From Scrofimicrobium sp. R131 (GTDB taxonomy: Bacteria; Actinomycetota; Actinomycetes; Actinomycetales; Actinomycetaceae): a stretch of 64,000 nt of DNA. This document shows positions 1 through 7,923 of the stretch, one piece after another. The stretch covers positions 2,108,001-2,172,000 of the forward strand of contig NZ_CP138335.1 in NCBI RefSeq assembly GCF_040256745.1, in the 5' to 3' direction. The position numbers and the translations under genes were made by a program. Numbering within the stretch: position 1 is the stretch's first letter; each line of letters begins with the position of its first letter. A model generated the notes under the pieces. It did not search any database. It worked only from the letters and a program-made list of their open reading frames with translations, and was not told the origin of the DNA.

Positions 1-1088
1 GAACTTCGCCATTGTGATGCTGATTGCGGTCGGCGCGGAGGTGACGGCCGCCGCCACCTACCTGCGGTACTGGTTTCCGGGCCTGTCCCTCGGGGTGGGG
101 ACCGCGCTCTGTTCCCTCTTCATCGTGGGCCTGAACCTGGTGACGGTCCGCCTCTACGGCTCCAGCGAGTACTGGTTCTCGATGATCAAGGTGATCGCCA
201 TCGTCGTGTTTATTACGCTGGGCCTGTACCTGATCTTCGTCGGCACCCCCACCACGCCTCCCACCGGCCTCGGCAACCTGACGCAGCACGGCGGCTTTGC
301 CCCGGGCGGGTTCACCGGGATCATTGCCGCCACCTGCCTGGCGCTGTTCTCGTTTGGCGGGATCGAAAACGTCTCGGTGGCCGCGGCCGAGTCGGAAAAT
401 CCCTCTCGGGACGTGCCCCGGGCGGCCCGGAACATGATCTGGCGACTGCTGGTGTTCTACCTGCTGGCCATTTTTGTCGTCGTCACCCTGCAACCCTGGG
501 ATCAGACCGGCGCCTCACACGGAACCGTGGACGAATCCCCCCTTCGTCAAGGTGCTGGACCTGGTGGGGATTCCGGCGGCGGCCGACCTGATGAACGCGG
601 TGCTGATTGTGGCGGCACTGTCCGCGGCCAACGGCTGCCTGTACGCCTCCAGCCGGATGATCCACTCGCTGGCCCTGGACGGGATGGCCCCCAGGGCAGC
701 GGCCCACACCTGCCAGAACGGCTCGCCCCGAACCGCGGTCGGGATTGCGACCGCAGGCATGGTGCTGGCTTCGATCCTGTCCCTGGTCAGCCCGGACGAC
801 GCGTTCCTCACCCTGTACGGGTGCGCCACCGCCGGGGTGCTGGTGACCTGGTCCACCGTCATGTACACGCACCTTAAGTTCCGCCGGGCCACGGCCGAAC
901 TTCCCCCGCACCGTCTGGCGTTCTCACCGGTCACCAACTGGATCGTGATCGGGGCGTGCGCCGCCATCTTCATCCTGCTGTACCCGCTGCTGCCCATCGT
1001 CTGGTACGCGGGACTGCCCTACCTGGTGGTGCTGGGCGGCGCCTACCTACTCACCCGGTCTCGACAGCGGCGCCAAGCTAGTTCTTGA
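1..1088 (+). CDS. APC-family amino-acid permease, 5' partial, one frameshift
   Basis: This is an integral-membrane amino-acid permease of the APC superfamily. The window opens inside the gene: the frame is open from base 2 with no start codon. Hydrophobic segments fill both halves, and family-typical stretches such as SFGGIENVSVAAAESENPSR and ANGCLYASSRMIHSLA are visible. Two frames must be joined: frame 2 up to about 537 and frame 3 from about 540 to the TGA at 1086-1088. The break falls on a run of six C at 537-542; with five C the reading becomes E-S-P-F-V-K, as expected for the family. The substrate cannot be told. The gene ends 11 bp inside the convergent lipoprotein gene. Family call is firm; intactness is doubtful. 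Confidence 0.8.
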
Positions 1089-1743
1089 TGTCCAGCACCA
1101 CGCGGGTCGGGTTGGAGAGCGTGGCGATCTGCAGTTGCCGCTGCTGATCCAAACCCAAGCCAACGTGCAGTTGACCCTCGAACGTGCCATCCACATCGAT
1201 CTCGATCGGCCCGACTGAGAGGGTGTCCGGTCCCTGGTAGTAAACCTCGTAGTCCGCGTCGTCCATCGGCATCTGCACCCCGGTGAAAGCCAAGTCCAGG
1301 AAGGTGGACCCGGTGACCGAAAGCGGTTCTCCGCGTCCCTGCTCCACCGGGACGGTGTCGCTCCAGGAGCCGTGCCAGCCGGGGGTGCCGTCGCCGACAA
1401 ACTCGAACACAACCCGGTAGAAGCCCGGGTGTTCCCCCACCCGCACGTCGTGGATCAGCAGGTTGGACCCTGCCGCCCGGTCGTAGTCGGGTTCCACGGG
1501 CACAATTTCGTTCACCCACCGGTCGCCCTGGATCGGGGTGGTTGAGCTTTCGCTCTCGGCGGGCGAGGCGGAGGGAGCCGGGGAGGCACCCTCTGCCTCT
1601 GATTGAGGCGCATCAGACTGGGTCGACTCGACCGGGGTTGGCGCCGGGGTGGTCTCACTTTGGGCGGGGGTGGGAGTTTGGCTGCAGGCCGCCAGGGCCA
1701 AGCTCGCGGCCGCCAGCCCCACAGTTAGCTTCAGTTTCTTCAT
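1078..1743 (-). CDS. Secreted lipoprotein with AMIN-like C-terminal domain
   Basis: A predicted surface lipoprotein of 221 residues. The N-terminus has a Lys-rich start, a hydrophobic core and a lipobox (LALAAC), followed by a Pro/Thr/Ser/Glu-rich linker of about 50 residues. The C-terminal 140 residues form one beta-rich domain of the AMIN-like type found in actinobacterial lipoproteins, ending in a conserved-looking RVVLDIKN. The start at 1743 is chosen over an ATG 30 bp upstream because AAGGGAG lies 6 nt before it and the signal peptide begins there. The gene follows the 1778-2125 gene by 34 bp and may be co-transcribed with it. Its function is unknown; AMIN domains are associated with cell-envelope localisation. 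Confidence 0.75.
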   Translation of the reverse strand: MKKLKLTVGLAAASLALAACSQTPTPAQSETTPAPTPVESTQSDAPQSEAEGASPAPSASPAESESSTTPIQGDRWVNEIVPVEPDYDRAAGSNLLIHDVRVGEHPGFYRVVFEFVGDGTPGWHGSWSDTVPVEQGRGEPLSVTGSTFLDLAFTGVQMPMDDADYEVYYQGPDTLSVGPIEIDVDGTFEGQLHVGLGLDQQRQLQIATLSNPTRVVLDIKN

Positions 1744-1777
1744 TGTTTCTCCCTTTCCCCCGCAGGTGTTCACAATT

Positions 1778-2125
1778 CTACCGGTCGGGCAGCAGCCCCA
1801 ACAGTTCCTTGGCTGCCGCCTCGATCTCCCGGTGTCCGTACTGGGCGGCCCGCTGCTCGACCGCGATCAGGCCGGAGCGGTGGACGCGGCGAAAATCGCC
1901 GTAGGGGAACGAGTAGCTGCCCTTTTCCTCCGGGTCCTCCCCCGGCTTCACCCCCAGGTACCACCGCCCGTAGGCGGCAAATCCCTCGCGGTCCAGGAAG
2001 CGGTTTTCCGCCTCCGCGTCGGGTTTACTCTCGGTCCAGTCCCCATGTTCGTCGAGGACGACCTTCCCCTGCTTGATTAGCTCTTTGGCCTGATCAACAG
2101 CTGCTTGGTTTAGCTTGGTGTCCAT
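1778..2125 (-). CDS. Conserved hypothetical protein, 115 aa
   Basis: A small soluble, charged protein without signal peptide or membrane segment. It has an N-terminal helix-forming part (AAVDQAKELIKQGKVVLDEH) and a central aromatic section (GRWYLGVKPGE, SYSFPYGDFRRVHRSGL). I recall similar uncharacterised actinobacterial proteins but no function. The ATG at 2125 is supported by a -10-like TAGGGT six bases upstream, which would make the mRNA leaderless. The lipoprotein gene follows downstream. Confidence 0.7.
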   Translation of the reverse strand: MDTKLNQAAVDQAKELIKQGKVVLDEHGDWTESKPDAEAENRFLDREGFAAYGRWYLGVKPGEDPEEKGSYSFPYGDFRRVHRSGLIAVEQRAAQYGHREIEAAAKELLGLLPDR

Positions 2126-2131
2126 CCAAAC

Positions 2132-2137
2132 ACCCTA
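2132..2137 (-). promoter_or_regulatory. Putative -10 element, leaderless start
   Basis: TAGGGT on the minus strand ends 6 nt before the ATG at 2125, so transcription would start at or next to the initiation codon. There is no Shine-Dalgarno sequence. Promoter activity is inferred. Confidence 0.4.
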
Positions 2138-2163
2138 GTCTGCTGTGACCGAGGTCGCATCAG

Positions 2164-3534
2164 CTACTGGGCGGAGCCGTGCACCCCCGCGGTGACGGTG
2201 CCGCCTTCGGGCCCGAACTCGGCCGCACCGGCGATGGTCACCCCCGCCTCAAACTGCCAATCCCCGTCCACCTGCAGTTTGGTCGCGGCCCGAAGCGAAG
2301 GTGCACTCGGGATCCGCTGGTCAAACTTGGCGATGGTCTTGTAGTACTTCCCGCTCAGGGCCACCTCCGGGGAGTGGTCCAGATCGGTTTCGAGGCGACC
2401 CGCCGGGCTCAATCGGTACACGTCGGAGCGCAGCAGCAGCAGCTCGTTGGTGGTCTTGACCGGGAGGAACCGGTCCCGGCCCACGCAGATGGCCGTCGAC
2501 CCGGGGAAGACTTCGATCGCCGCGCCCATGGCGGTTTCAACCTGGATCACCGGGGTCGAATCAGAGTCGGTCGGATCCACGGTTTTCTCATTGCGGATCA
2601 GGGGCAGGCCCAACACGGCCGAGCCGCCCGTCAGGCGGTCCTTCAGCTGGCGCAGATCCATCCACAGGTTGTTGGTGTGGAAGTAGGGGTGGCGATGCTC
2701 GTCGGTGAAGAAGTCCATCTCCTCGGGCAGCGTCTGGGCGGTGTCGCGCAGAATCAGCTGGCCGTCACGCTTGCGCCGGGCCAGGTGGCCACCCTTCTTG
2801 TCGTTGATGGTTCGCCGGCACAGTTCCGCCGCGTAGGGCGCGCCGGTGCTGGCAAACCAACCGGCAATGGTGGGGCTCGGGTAGGCCCCCAGGTTGTCCC
2901 CGTTGGAGACGCTGGCGTAGCGGTAGCCGGCCGCCAGCAGCTGATCCAGAATCCCGGAGCCGATCAGGGCGGTGTACAGGTCCCCGTGTCCGGGCGGGCA
3001 CCACTCCAGGGTCGGGTCGGCCGGCCAGGAGACCGGGGTCAGGTCGTCGGCCCGCAGCTTCGGCTCCTGGTTCTGCACGAAAGTCAGCGGCAGGTCCCCG
3101 ACCGCCAGTTCGGGGTAGCGCGCCAAATAGGATTGGGTGTCATCGTCCGTCCGGAAGGAAGTCATGAACAGCAGCGGCAGTTGGACGTCGTAGCGTTCCC
3201 GCACCGACTGCACCTGGCCGACGATCAGGTCCAGGAAGTTTTTTCCCTCCCGCACTTCCAGCAGCGTCTTGGCGCGATCCAACCCCATTGAGGTGCCGAG
3301 GCCCCCGTTGAGTTTGATGATGGCCGTCTGGGCGAGGGCCGCGCGGGCGGCTTCCTCCGACACGGTCAGGTCGGCCAGGAGCGGCGGATCCAGGTAGGGC
3401 TCAATCGTGTCTTCGGGAATCATGCCGGTGACGCCCTGTTCCAGCTGGTGGTAGTAGTGCGAGAACACCTCGATGGCAGCTTCGCTGACTCCGGCTGCTC
3501 GCATTTTCTCCTGCGCGGCCAACAGACCCGACAT
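2164..3534 (-). CDS. UTP--glucose-1-phosphate uridylyltransferase (UDPGP family)
   Basis: Makes UDP-glucose from UTP and glucose-1-phosphate, feeding cell-wall glycan, glycogen/trehalose and Leloir metabolism. The 456-aa protein is of the large eukaryotic-like UDPGP type rather than the GalU type. The nucleotide-binding motif KLNGGLGTSMG lies at residues 74-84. Further family landmarks are NGDNLGA, FHTNNLW and a C-terminal beta-helix-like tail (VDGDWQFEAGVTI). The ATG at 3534 has AAGGGG 5 nt upstream. It begins 16 bp after the stop of the SPW-repeat gene, so the two are probably one transcript. The length is typical of the family. Confidence 0.9.
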   Translation of the reverse strand: MSGLLAAQEKMRAAGVSEAAIEVFSHYYHQLEQGVTGMIPEDTIEPYLDPPLLADLTVSEEAARAALAQTAIIKLNGGLGTSMGLDRAKTLLEVREGKNFLDLIVGQVQSVRERYDVQLPLLFMTSFRTDDDTQSYLARYPELAVGDLPLTFVQNQEPKLRADDLTPVSWPADPTLEWCPPGHGDLYTALIGSGILDQLLAAGYRYASVSNGDNLGAYPSPTIAGWFASTGAPYAAELCRRTINDKKGGHLARRKRDGQLILRDTAQTLPEEMDFFTDEHRHPYFHTNNLWMDLRQLKDRLTGGSAVLGLPLIRNEKTVDPTDSDSTPVIQVETAMGAAIEVFPGSTAICVGRDRFLPVKTTNELLLLRSDVYRLSPAGRLETDLDHSPEVALSGKYYKTIAKFDQRIPSAPSLRAATKLQVDGDWQFEAGVTIAGAAEFGPEGGTVTAGVHGSAQ

Positions 3535-3550
3535 GGATTCCCCTTATTCG

Positions 3551-3895
3551 TTAGTTGGTTGGGTGCGATGCCCACGACCAGGCAGCGCTGACAACGGTGA
3601 GAAGGCCGATCGCCCAAACCAGCCAGGCGATCGAGCTGGCCGCAAAGCCCCCGATCCAGGGCAGGGCGAACACGAGGGCGCCGGCCACCGCCTCGGCCAG
3701 GACCGCCAGCGCGCTGGGTTGGAACATGTCGTAGCATCCGGCCACGACCACCACCAGGCCCACGACGATCCCCCAGGGAGTAGAGATGGTGTCGTTGACA
3801 AACGCCAAGACCGCGATGACAGCTCCGAAGGCGATAATCAGCCAATCGGGTGCCGAACCGCGATCAACAATGTTGGCATTCATTTCACGACCCAT
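3551..3895 (-). CDS. SPW-repeat membrane protein
   Basis: A 114-aa protein with four hydrophobic segments. The segment STPWGIVVGLVVVVAGCYDM resembles the repeat of SPW-repeat proteins, whose function is unknown. The start ATG at 3895 follows AAAGGGGATG, a good ribosome site; a second in-frame ATG lies 12 bp further in. A -10-like TAGGCT about 37 nt upstream would give a leader of about 25-30 nt. It precedes the UDP-glucose pyrophosphorylase gene by 16 bp in the same direction. Confidence 0.7.
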   Translation of the reverse strand: MGREMNANIVDRGSAPDWLIIAFGAVIAVLAFVNDTISTPWGIVVGLVVVVAGCYDMFQPSALAVLAEAVAGALVFALPWIGGFAASSIAWLVWAIGLLTVVSAAWSWASHPTN

Positions 3896-4024
3896 GACAT
3901 CCCCTTTAATCTCTCCGCCTTAAGCCTACCGAGTTTTCTGGCGCCCACCTCGGTTTTATGTCCCGGTGGACGAGGCGAACCCACGCTGACATTAGAATGG
4001 CAGGAAACGGAAGGAGCGGACCCC

Positions 4025-4516
4025 ATGGACAAGGAAATCCTCACCTGGACCGAGTTTGGCGAGGCCTCGCGCGAGTTGGCCCGGCAGGTGCGCGACTCCG
4101 GGTGGGAGCCGGACCTCCTGATTAGTCTGGCTCGGGGTGGCCTGATCCCCGGCGGGGCCCTCGCCTACGCCCTTGACCTGAAGACCATCGGCTCGATCAA
4201 CGTCGAGTTCTACACCGGCGAGGGGACGACCCTGGCGGAGCCGCTGCTGCTGCCCCCGTTCATGGAGGTCAGCGCCGACCTAGGTGGGCGGGCCCTGATC
4301 ATCGACGACGTGGCCGACTCTGGCAAGACGCTGAAACTGGTGGTGGACCTGCTGTCCAAGCAGGGGGTGCGCGACCCGGCCGGTGAGCTGGTTCGCTTCG
4401 AGGTCCGGACCGCGGTGCTGTACCGCAAATCCCGAACCATCATCGAGCCCGACTACTGCTGGCGCTCAACGGATCGTTGGATCAGCTTCCCCTGGTCCAC
4501 TTTGCCCCCGGTGTGA
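4025..4516 (+). CDS. Phosphoribosyltransferase family protein
   Basis: A 163-aa type I PRTase fold protein, probably acting on a purine base (xanthine-guanine or hypoxanthine-like). The PRPP-binding loop IIDDVADSGKT is at residues 92-102. The segment LLISLARGGLIPGGALAYAL at 31-50 carries the conserved R-G-G turn. The ATG at 4025 has AAGGAG 8 nt upstream and a -10-like TAGAAT at 3993-3998, so this gene has a normal short leader. Upstream in-frame sequence is not coding. The 3' end overlaps the convergent tadA by 35 bp. The substrate cannot be fixed from sequence. Confidence 0.8.
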   Translation: MDKEILTWTEFGEASRELARQVRDSGWEPDLLISLARGGLIPGGALAYALDLKTIGSINVEFYTGEGTTLAEPLLLPPFMEVSADLGGRALIIDDVADSGKTLKLVVDLLSKQGVRDPAGELVRFEVRTAVLYRKSRTIIEPDYCWRSTDRWISFPWSTLPPV

Positions 4517-4997
4517 AGAACCCGGAGGAGTCGCTCATCCGCCGCTGCGCGAAGAAGCCTTTCAGCTGAATGGAGGCCTGGTCTTCCAGCACGCCGGCGA
4601 TCACTTCCACCTGGTGGTTTAGCCGCGAGTCCCGCACCACGTCGCGCAGGGATCCACAGGCCCCCGCCTTGGGATCCCAGGCGCCGAACACGAGGCGGTC
4701 GACCCGCGAGTGGACAATCGCCCCCGCGCACATGGTGCACGGTTCCAGCGTGACCACCAGGGTGCACCCCTGCAGGTTCCAGTTTCCGCGGGCCACCCCG
4801 GCCGACCGGAGCGCCAAGATTTCGGCGTGAGCGGTCGGGTCGTTCAGCTCTTCGCGCCGGTTCCAGCCGCGCCCGATTACCTGCCCGTCCTCATCGAGGA
4901 CCACCGCGCCCACCGGAACGTCGCCGGTGCGCGAACATTCGTGGGCGTATCGAAGCGCCCTCGACATCGCTGCTTCATATTCTTGCGGGGACCACAC
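4482..4997 (-). CDS. tadA: tRNA adenosine(34) deaminase
   Basis: Deaminates wobble adenosine to inosine in tRNA-Arg(ACG); that tRNA is present in this window at 10282-10354. The 171-aa protein has the zinc cytidine-deaminase signature: HAE at residues 57-59 and PCTMC at 86-90. The frame is open upstream to an ATG at 5087, but that extension would translate through the metQ terminator hairpin at 5074-5101 and is low-complexity. GTG at 4997 (V-W-S-P-Q-E) or an ATG at residue 11 is therefore more likely. No strong Shine-Dalgarno precedes the GTG. It is convergent with the phosphoribosyltransferase gene. Confidence 0.88.
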   Translation of the reverse strand: MWSPQEYEAAMSRALRYAHECSRTGDVPVGAVVLDEDGQVIGRGWNRREELNDPTAHAEILALRSAGVARGNWNLQGCTLVVTLEPCTMCAGAIVHSRVDRLVFGAWDPKAGACGSLRDVVRDSRLNHQVEVIAGVLEDQASIQLKGFFAQRRMSDSSGFFTPGAKWTRGS

Positions 4998-5073
4998 GCG
5001 ACCAGGATAGCGGAAAAGCCCCCGCTGGGCCGGCGCTGGGGCCTGCACTTTTACCGGCCCTCGCGGGGAGAGC

Positions 5074-5101
5074 AAAAGCCTCCCCACCTGGGTGGGGAGG
5101 C
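5074..5101 (-). terminator. Rho-independent terminator after metQ
   Basis: A 10-bp G+C-rich stem (5078-5087 with 5092-5101) and a 4-nt loop are followed on the minus strand by TTTTG. It lies 15 bp after the metQ stop and marks the end of the metNIQ operon. Confidence 0.75.
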
Positions 5102-5115
5102 CTGCTCACAGCGGG

Positions 5116-5976
5116 TTAGGCGGCGGGGATAACCGAGCCATCAGGCCACTGCTGCTGAATGAACTCGGCTACCTCCGGGGAGTGCAGCAGCTCGTCCAGC
5201 TTCTTGATGGAGTCCTCCTTAGGCGAGCCCTTGGCCCACACCAGGACATTCAGGGCCGGGTTGTTCTCGGTGGACTCAATCGCCAGCGAGTCGGCGGGGG
5301 CCAGGCCCGCTTCCTGCGCGAAGTTGCCGTTGATCACGGCGATGTCCACGTCCGCCAGGGACCGGCCCAGCTGGGCGCCCTCGGTCTCAACGAAGGTGAA
5401 GTCCTTCTTCTTGGTCACGGTGTTGACGTTGACGTCACCGGAGGCGGGCAGCTCGACCAGGCCGTTTTCGGCCAGCAGCGCCAGGGCGCGGCCCTGGTTG
5501 GTCGGGTCGTTGATGATCCCGATCTTGGCGCCCTCGGGCAGATCGTCCAGCGACTCAATCTTGTCGGAGTAGATCGCCAGCGGCTCCAGGTGGATGCCTT
5601 CCCCGGCGACGAAGTCGTAGCCACGGGCTTCGGACTCTTCCTCCAGGTAGGGGATGGTCTGGAAGTAGTTGGCATCCAGGTCCCCGGCGGCCAGCGCCTC
5701 GTTCGGCTGGACGTAGTCGGTGTATTCAACGATCTTCAGGTCCAGGCCCGCATCGGCGGCCAGGTTGTCCTGCACGTACTGCAGGATGACAGCGTGCGGG
5801 CTGGGGGAGGCCCCCACGGTCAGGGTGACCGTCTCGCCGCTCGCCGCCGCATCGGACTGGCTGGTGGACTGATCGGCCGACTGGTCGGTGGACTGGTCGG
5901 ACGTTCCGGTGGAGCAGCCGGCCAGGGCCAGGGCCCCCGCGGCGCCAATCAGAGCAAAATTACGGATCTTACGCAT
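5116..5976 (-). CDS. metQ: Methionine ABC transporter substrate-binding lipoprotein
   Basis: Binds D/L-methionine outside the membrane and hands it to MetI. The 286-aa NlpA-family protein has a lipobox (LALAGC) and then an acidic Ser/Gln/Asp repeat linker (DQSTDQSADQST). Family landmarks are EYTDYVQPNEAL, DANYFQTIPYLEEE, GIINDPTNQGRALALL and INGNFAQEAGL. The start at 5976 is preceded by AAGGAAGAAAGAACC; an ATG 39 bp upstream lacks such a site. It is the last gene of the operon behind the SAM riboswitch, 71 bp after metI. Confidence 0.93.
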   Translation of the reverse strand: MRKIRNFALIGAAGALALAGCSTGTSDQSTDQSADQSTSQSDAAASGETVTLTVGASPSPHAVILQYVQDNLAADAGLDLKIVEYTDYVQPNEALAAGDLDANYFQTIPYLEEESEARGYDFVAGEGIHLEPLAIYSDKIESLDDLPEGAKIGIINDPTNQGRALALLAENGLVELPASGDVNVNTVTKKKDFTFVETEGAQLGRSLADVDIAVINGNFAQEAGLAPADSLAIESTENNPALNVLVWAKGSPKEDSIKKLDELLHSPEVAEFIQQQWPDGSVIPAA

Positions 5977-6047
5977 GGTTCTTTCTTCCTTCGATTTTTG
6001 GCCTAGTGGTGGCATGATTTTGGGGTTTGACTCCGGTTGGGGATTCC

Positions 6048-6736
6048 TTAGCGGTGATCCACCAACCGGCTGATCATGTCACCGACCATTTGGATCGCTT
6101 GGACCAGGATGATGATCAACACCACCGTGACCAGCATGACGTCGTTCTGGTAGCGGACGTAACCGTAGTTGATGGCCATCTGCCCCAGGCCCCCGCCCCC
6201 ACGGCGCCGGCCATGGCCGAGTATCCGACCAGGGTAATCAGCAGCACGGTGGTGGACTGAACCAACTGGGGCAACGCCTCGCGCACCTGCACACCCCACT
6301 GGATGCGCAGATGTGAGGCCCCCATCATCTGGGCAGCCTCAATTTTGCCCGGGTGGATCGAGGCGATGTTGGTTTCCACCAGGCGGGCAAAGAACGGAAT
6401 GGCCCCAATGGTCAGGGGCACCACCACCGCTTTCCAGCCGAGCGTGGTTCCCACCAGCAGACGGGTAAACGGCTGGATCGCGATGATCAGAATGATGAAC
6501 GGGAAGGAGCGGCCAATGTTGACGATCAGGCCGACCGCCCGGTTCAGGGCTGGGCGCGGGCGCAGACCCGCCGGACCGGAGGACACCAGCAGCAGCCCGA
6601 GGGGCAGACCGAACAGGACGGTCAGGATCCCGGAGCTGAACACCATGTAGAGGGTGTCGCGCACCGCGGGCAACAGCTGGGTGGTCAGGGCCGGGTTGTC
6701 CAGCCAGGTGGGATCGTTCGGACCGAATGGAATCAT
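6048..6736 (-). CDS. metI: Methionine ABC transporter permease, frameshifted in this sequence
   Basis: Membrane subunit of the methionine importer. The N-terminal two thirds read from 6736 (MIPFGPNDPTWLDNPALTTQ) and include the permease loop ETNIASIHPGKIEAAQMMGA. The C-terminal part (LGQMAINYGYVRYQNDVML to the TAA at 6048) is in another frame. The break is at the C runs at 6190-6200, read as G on the coding strand. One additional G would restore the family sequence V-G-G-G-G-L-G-Q. A sequencing or replication slip at the homopolymer is likely. The start overlaps the end of metN by 4 bp. Confidence 0.85.
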
Positions 6737-7725
6737 TGGGTCCTCTCTTCCACCGCGACGTTGTTCCGGCGCAGCTCCTCGATAATCGAGGCCGCGCTGT
6801 AGGCGGGGACCGAAACCGCGAGGCGGCCCACCTGGAGTTCCCCAATTGACTCAAACCGGCCCGAGGCGATGTCGCCCCCCATGGAGGCAATCAGGTTCAG
6901 CATGGTGGCCCCGGTGGGAACGCCCGGCCGGGAAGTGAAGGCCACGTCCAGCAGCTTGGTGCCGGGACGCAGGTCAGCGTCTTCCACCGAGGGCGGGGGA
7001 ATCAGCGCTTCCGACAGGGGCGAGCCCACGTCGGAGAGCACCTGGTCCACCGAGCCGCTCTGGACCACGCGCCCGTTTTGCAGCAGGGTGACGGAGTCGC
7101 AGATTTCGGTGACCACGCTCATCTGGTGGGTGATGATCACCACGGTGACGCCCGAGGCGTCCCGCAGCTCTTTCAGCAGGGTCAAGATCTGGTCGGTGGA
7201 CTCTTGGTCCAGGGCCGAAGTCGGCTCATCGCAAAGCAGCACCGGCGGGTTCGAGGCCATCCCGCGGGCAATCCCAACCCGCTGCTGCTGCCCCCCGGAC
7301 AGTTGCGCCGGGTAGGAGTCGCCGCGCCCGGCCAGGCCCACGAGGCCCAACAGTTCTTCGACCCGCGCCTTGATTTGGTCGGCGGGTTGGCGGGCAATCT
7401 TGAGGGGGTAGCCAATGTTGGCGGCGGCCGTCCGCGCGTCCAACAGGTTGGCCTGCTGGAACACCATGCCGATCCGGCGCCGCGCGTCGCGCAGCTGGGA
7501 CCGGGACAGGGCGGCCATGTCGAACCCGTCGACCAGCACCTGGCCACTGGTGGGACGTTCGAGCGCGGTCAGACAGCGAATCAGGGTGGACTTGCCGGCC
7601 CCGGACTGTCCAACAATGCCGTGAATGGCTCCCTGTTCAACTTCCAGTGACACGTTGTCCAGGGCGACAACATTGGACCCACCAGGCATCTGGTAGATCT
7701 TGCTGACGTCCACAAGACTGATCAA
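6733..7725 (-). CDS. metN: Methionine ABC transporter ATP-binding protein
   Basis: ATPase of the MetNIQ importer, 330 aa. Walker A GQSGAGKST is at residues 39-47, followed by the Q-loop (MVFQQANLL), signature LSGGQQQR and Walker B (LLCDEPTSALD). The last 75 residues form the NIL/ACT-like methionine-sensing domain that allows trans-inhibition by internal methionine. The start codon is TTG at 7725-7723, with GGAGG 7 nt upstream. That ribosome site touches the 3' strand of the riboswitch P1 helix. Confidence 0.93.
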   Translation of the reverse strand: MISLVDVSKIYQMPGGSNVVALDNVSLEVEQGAIHGIVGQSGAGKSTLIRCLTALERPTSGQVLVDGFDMAALSRSQLRDARRRIGMVFQQANLLDARTAAANIGYPLKIARQPADQIKARVEELLGLVGLAGRGDSYPAQLSGGQQQRVGIARGMASNPPVLLCDEPTSALDQESTDQILTLLKELRDASGVTVVIITHQMSVVTEICDSVTLLQNGRVVQSGSVDQVLSDVGSPLSEALIPPPSVEDADLRPGTKLLDVAFTSRPGVPTGATMLNLIASMGGDIASGRFESIGELQVGRLAVSVPAYSAASIIEELRRNNVAVEERTQ

Positions 7726-7729
7726 AGTG

Positions 7730-7830
7730 TCACCTCCATCGACCCTGGCAGTAGCACCTGCCTGCGGAATCCCGGATCAGGTTGCTGCAGCTTCCTCGAG
7801 CCAGGACTCTCAGCTGCTCTAGATGGCCAA
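7730..7830 (-). ncRNA. SAM riboswitch (S-box type) of the metNIQ operon
   Basis: On the minus strand the leader of metN reads AGAGCAGCTGAGAGTCC, GGAAGCTGCAGCAACC and AGGTGCTACTGCC, which are S-box landmarks in the right order. P1 is formed by CCATC (7822-7826) and GATGG (7736-7740). The GG of that 3' strand is part of the metN Shine-Dalgarno GGAGG, so SAM binding would hide the ribosome site. I see no terminator with a U-tract between the aptamer and the start codon, so translational control is inferred. The exact SAM subclass needs a covariance search. Confidence 0.75.
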
Positions 7831-7909
7831 CCACCAGCATAAGGGGCAAACCTGGAGCGGAACACTTTCAAAGCCAAATTTTGGACAATCCGGGGCAAAC
7901 GTGACGTAT

Positions 7910-7915
7910 TAGACT
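7910..7915 (+). promoter_or_regulatory. Putative -10 element upstream of gluQ
   Basis: TAGACT ends 8 nt before the ATG at 7924. The same hexamer stands 6 nt before hisS. There is no Shine-Dalgarno sequence before gluQ, so a leaderless or nearly leaderless mRNA is inferred. Confidence 0.35.
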
Positions 7916-7923
7916 GAGTGCTC

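Noticed and set aside
2179-3291. 370-aa plus-strand ORF over the UDP-glucose pyrophosphorylase gene
   Set aside because: Same kind of antisense shadow; low-complexity composition and no motif.
4998-5087. 30-residue N-terminal extension of TadA
   Set aside because: It would be encoded across the metQ terminator hairpin and is not family sequence.
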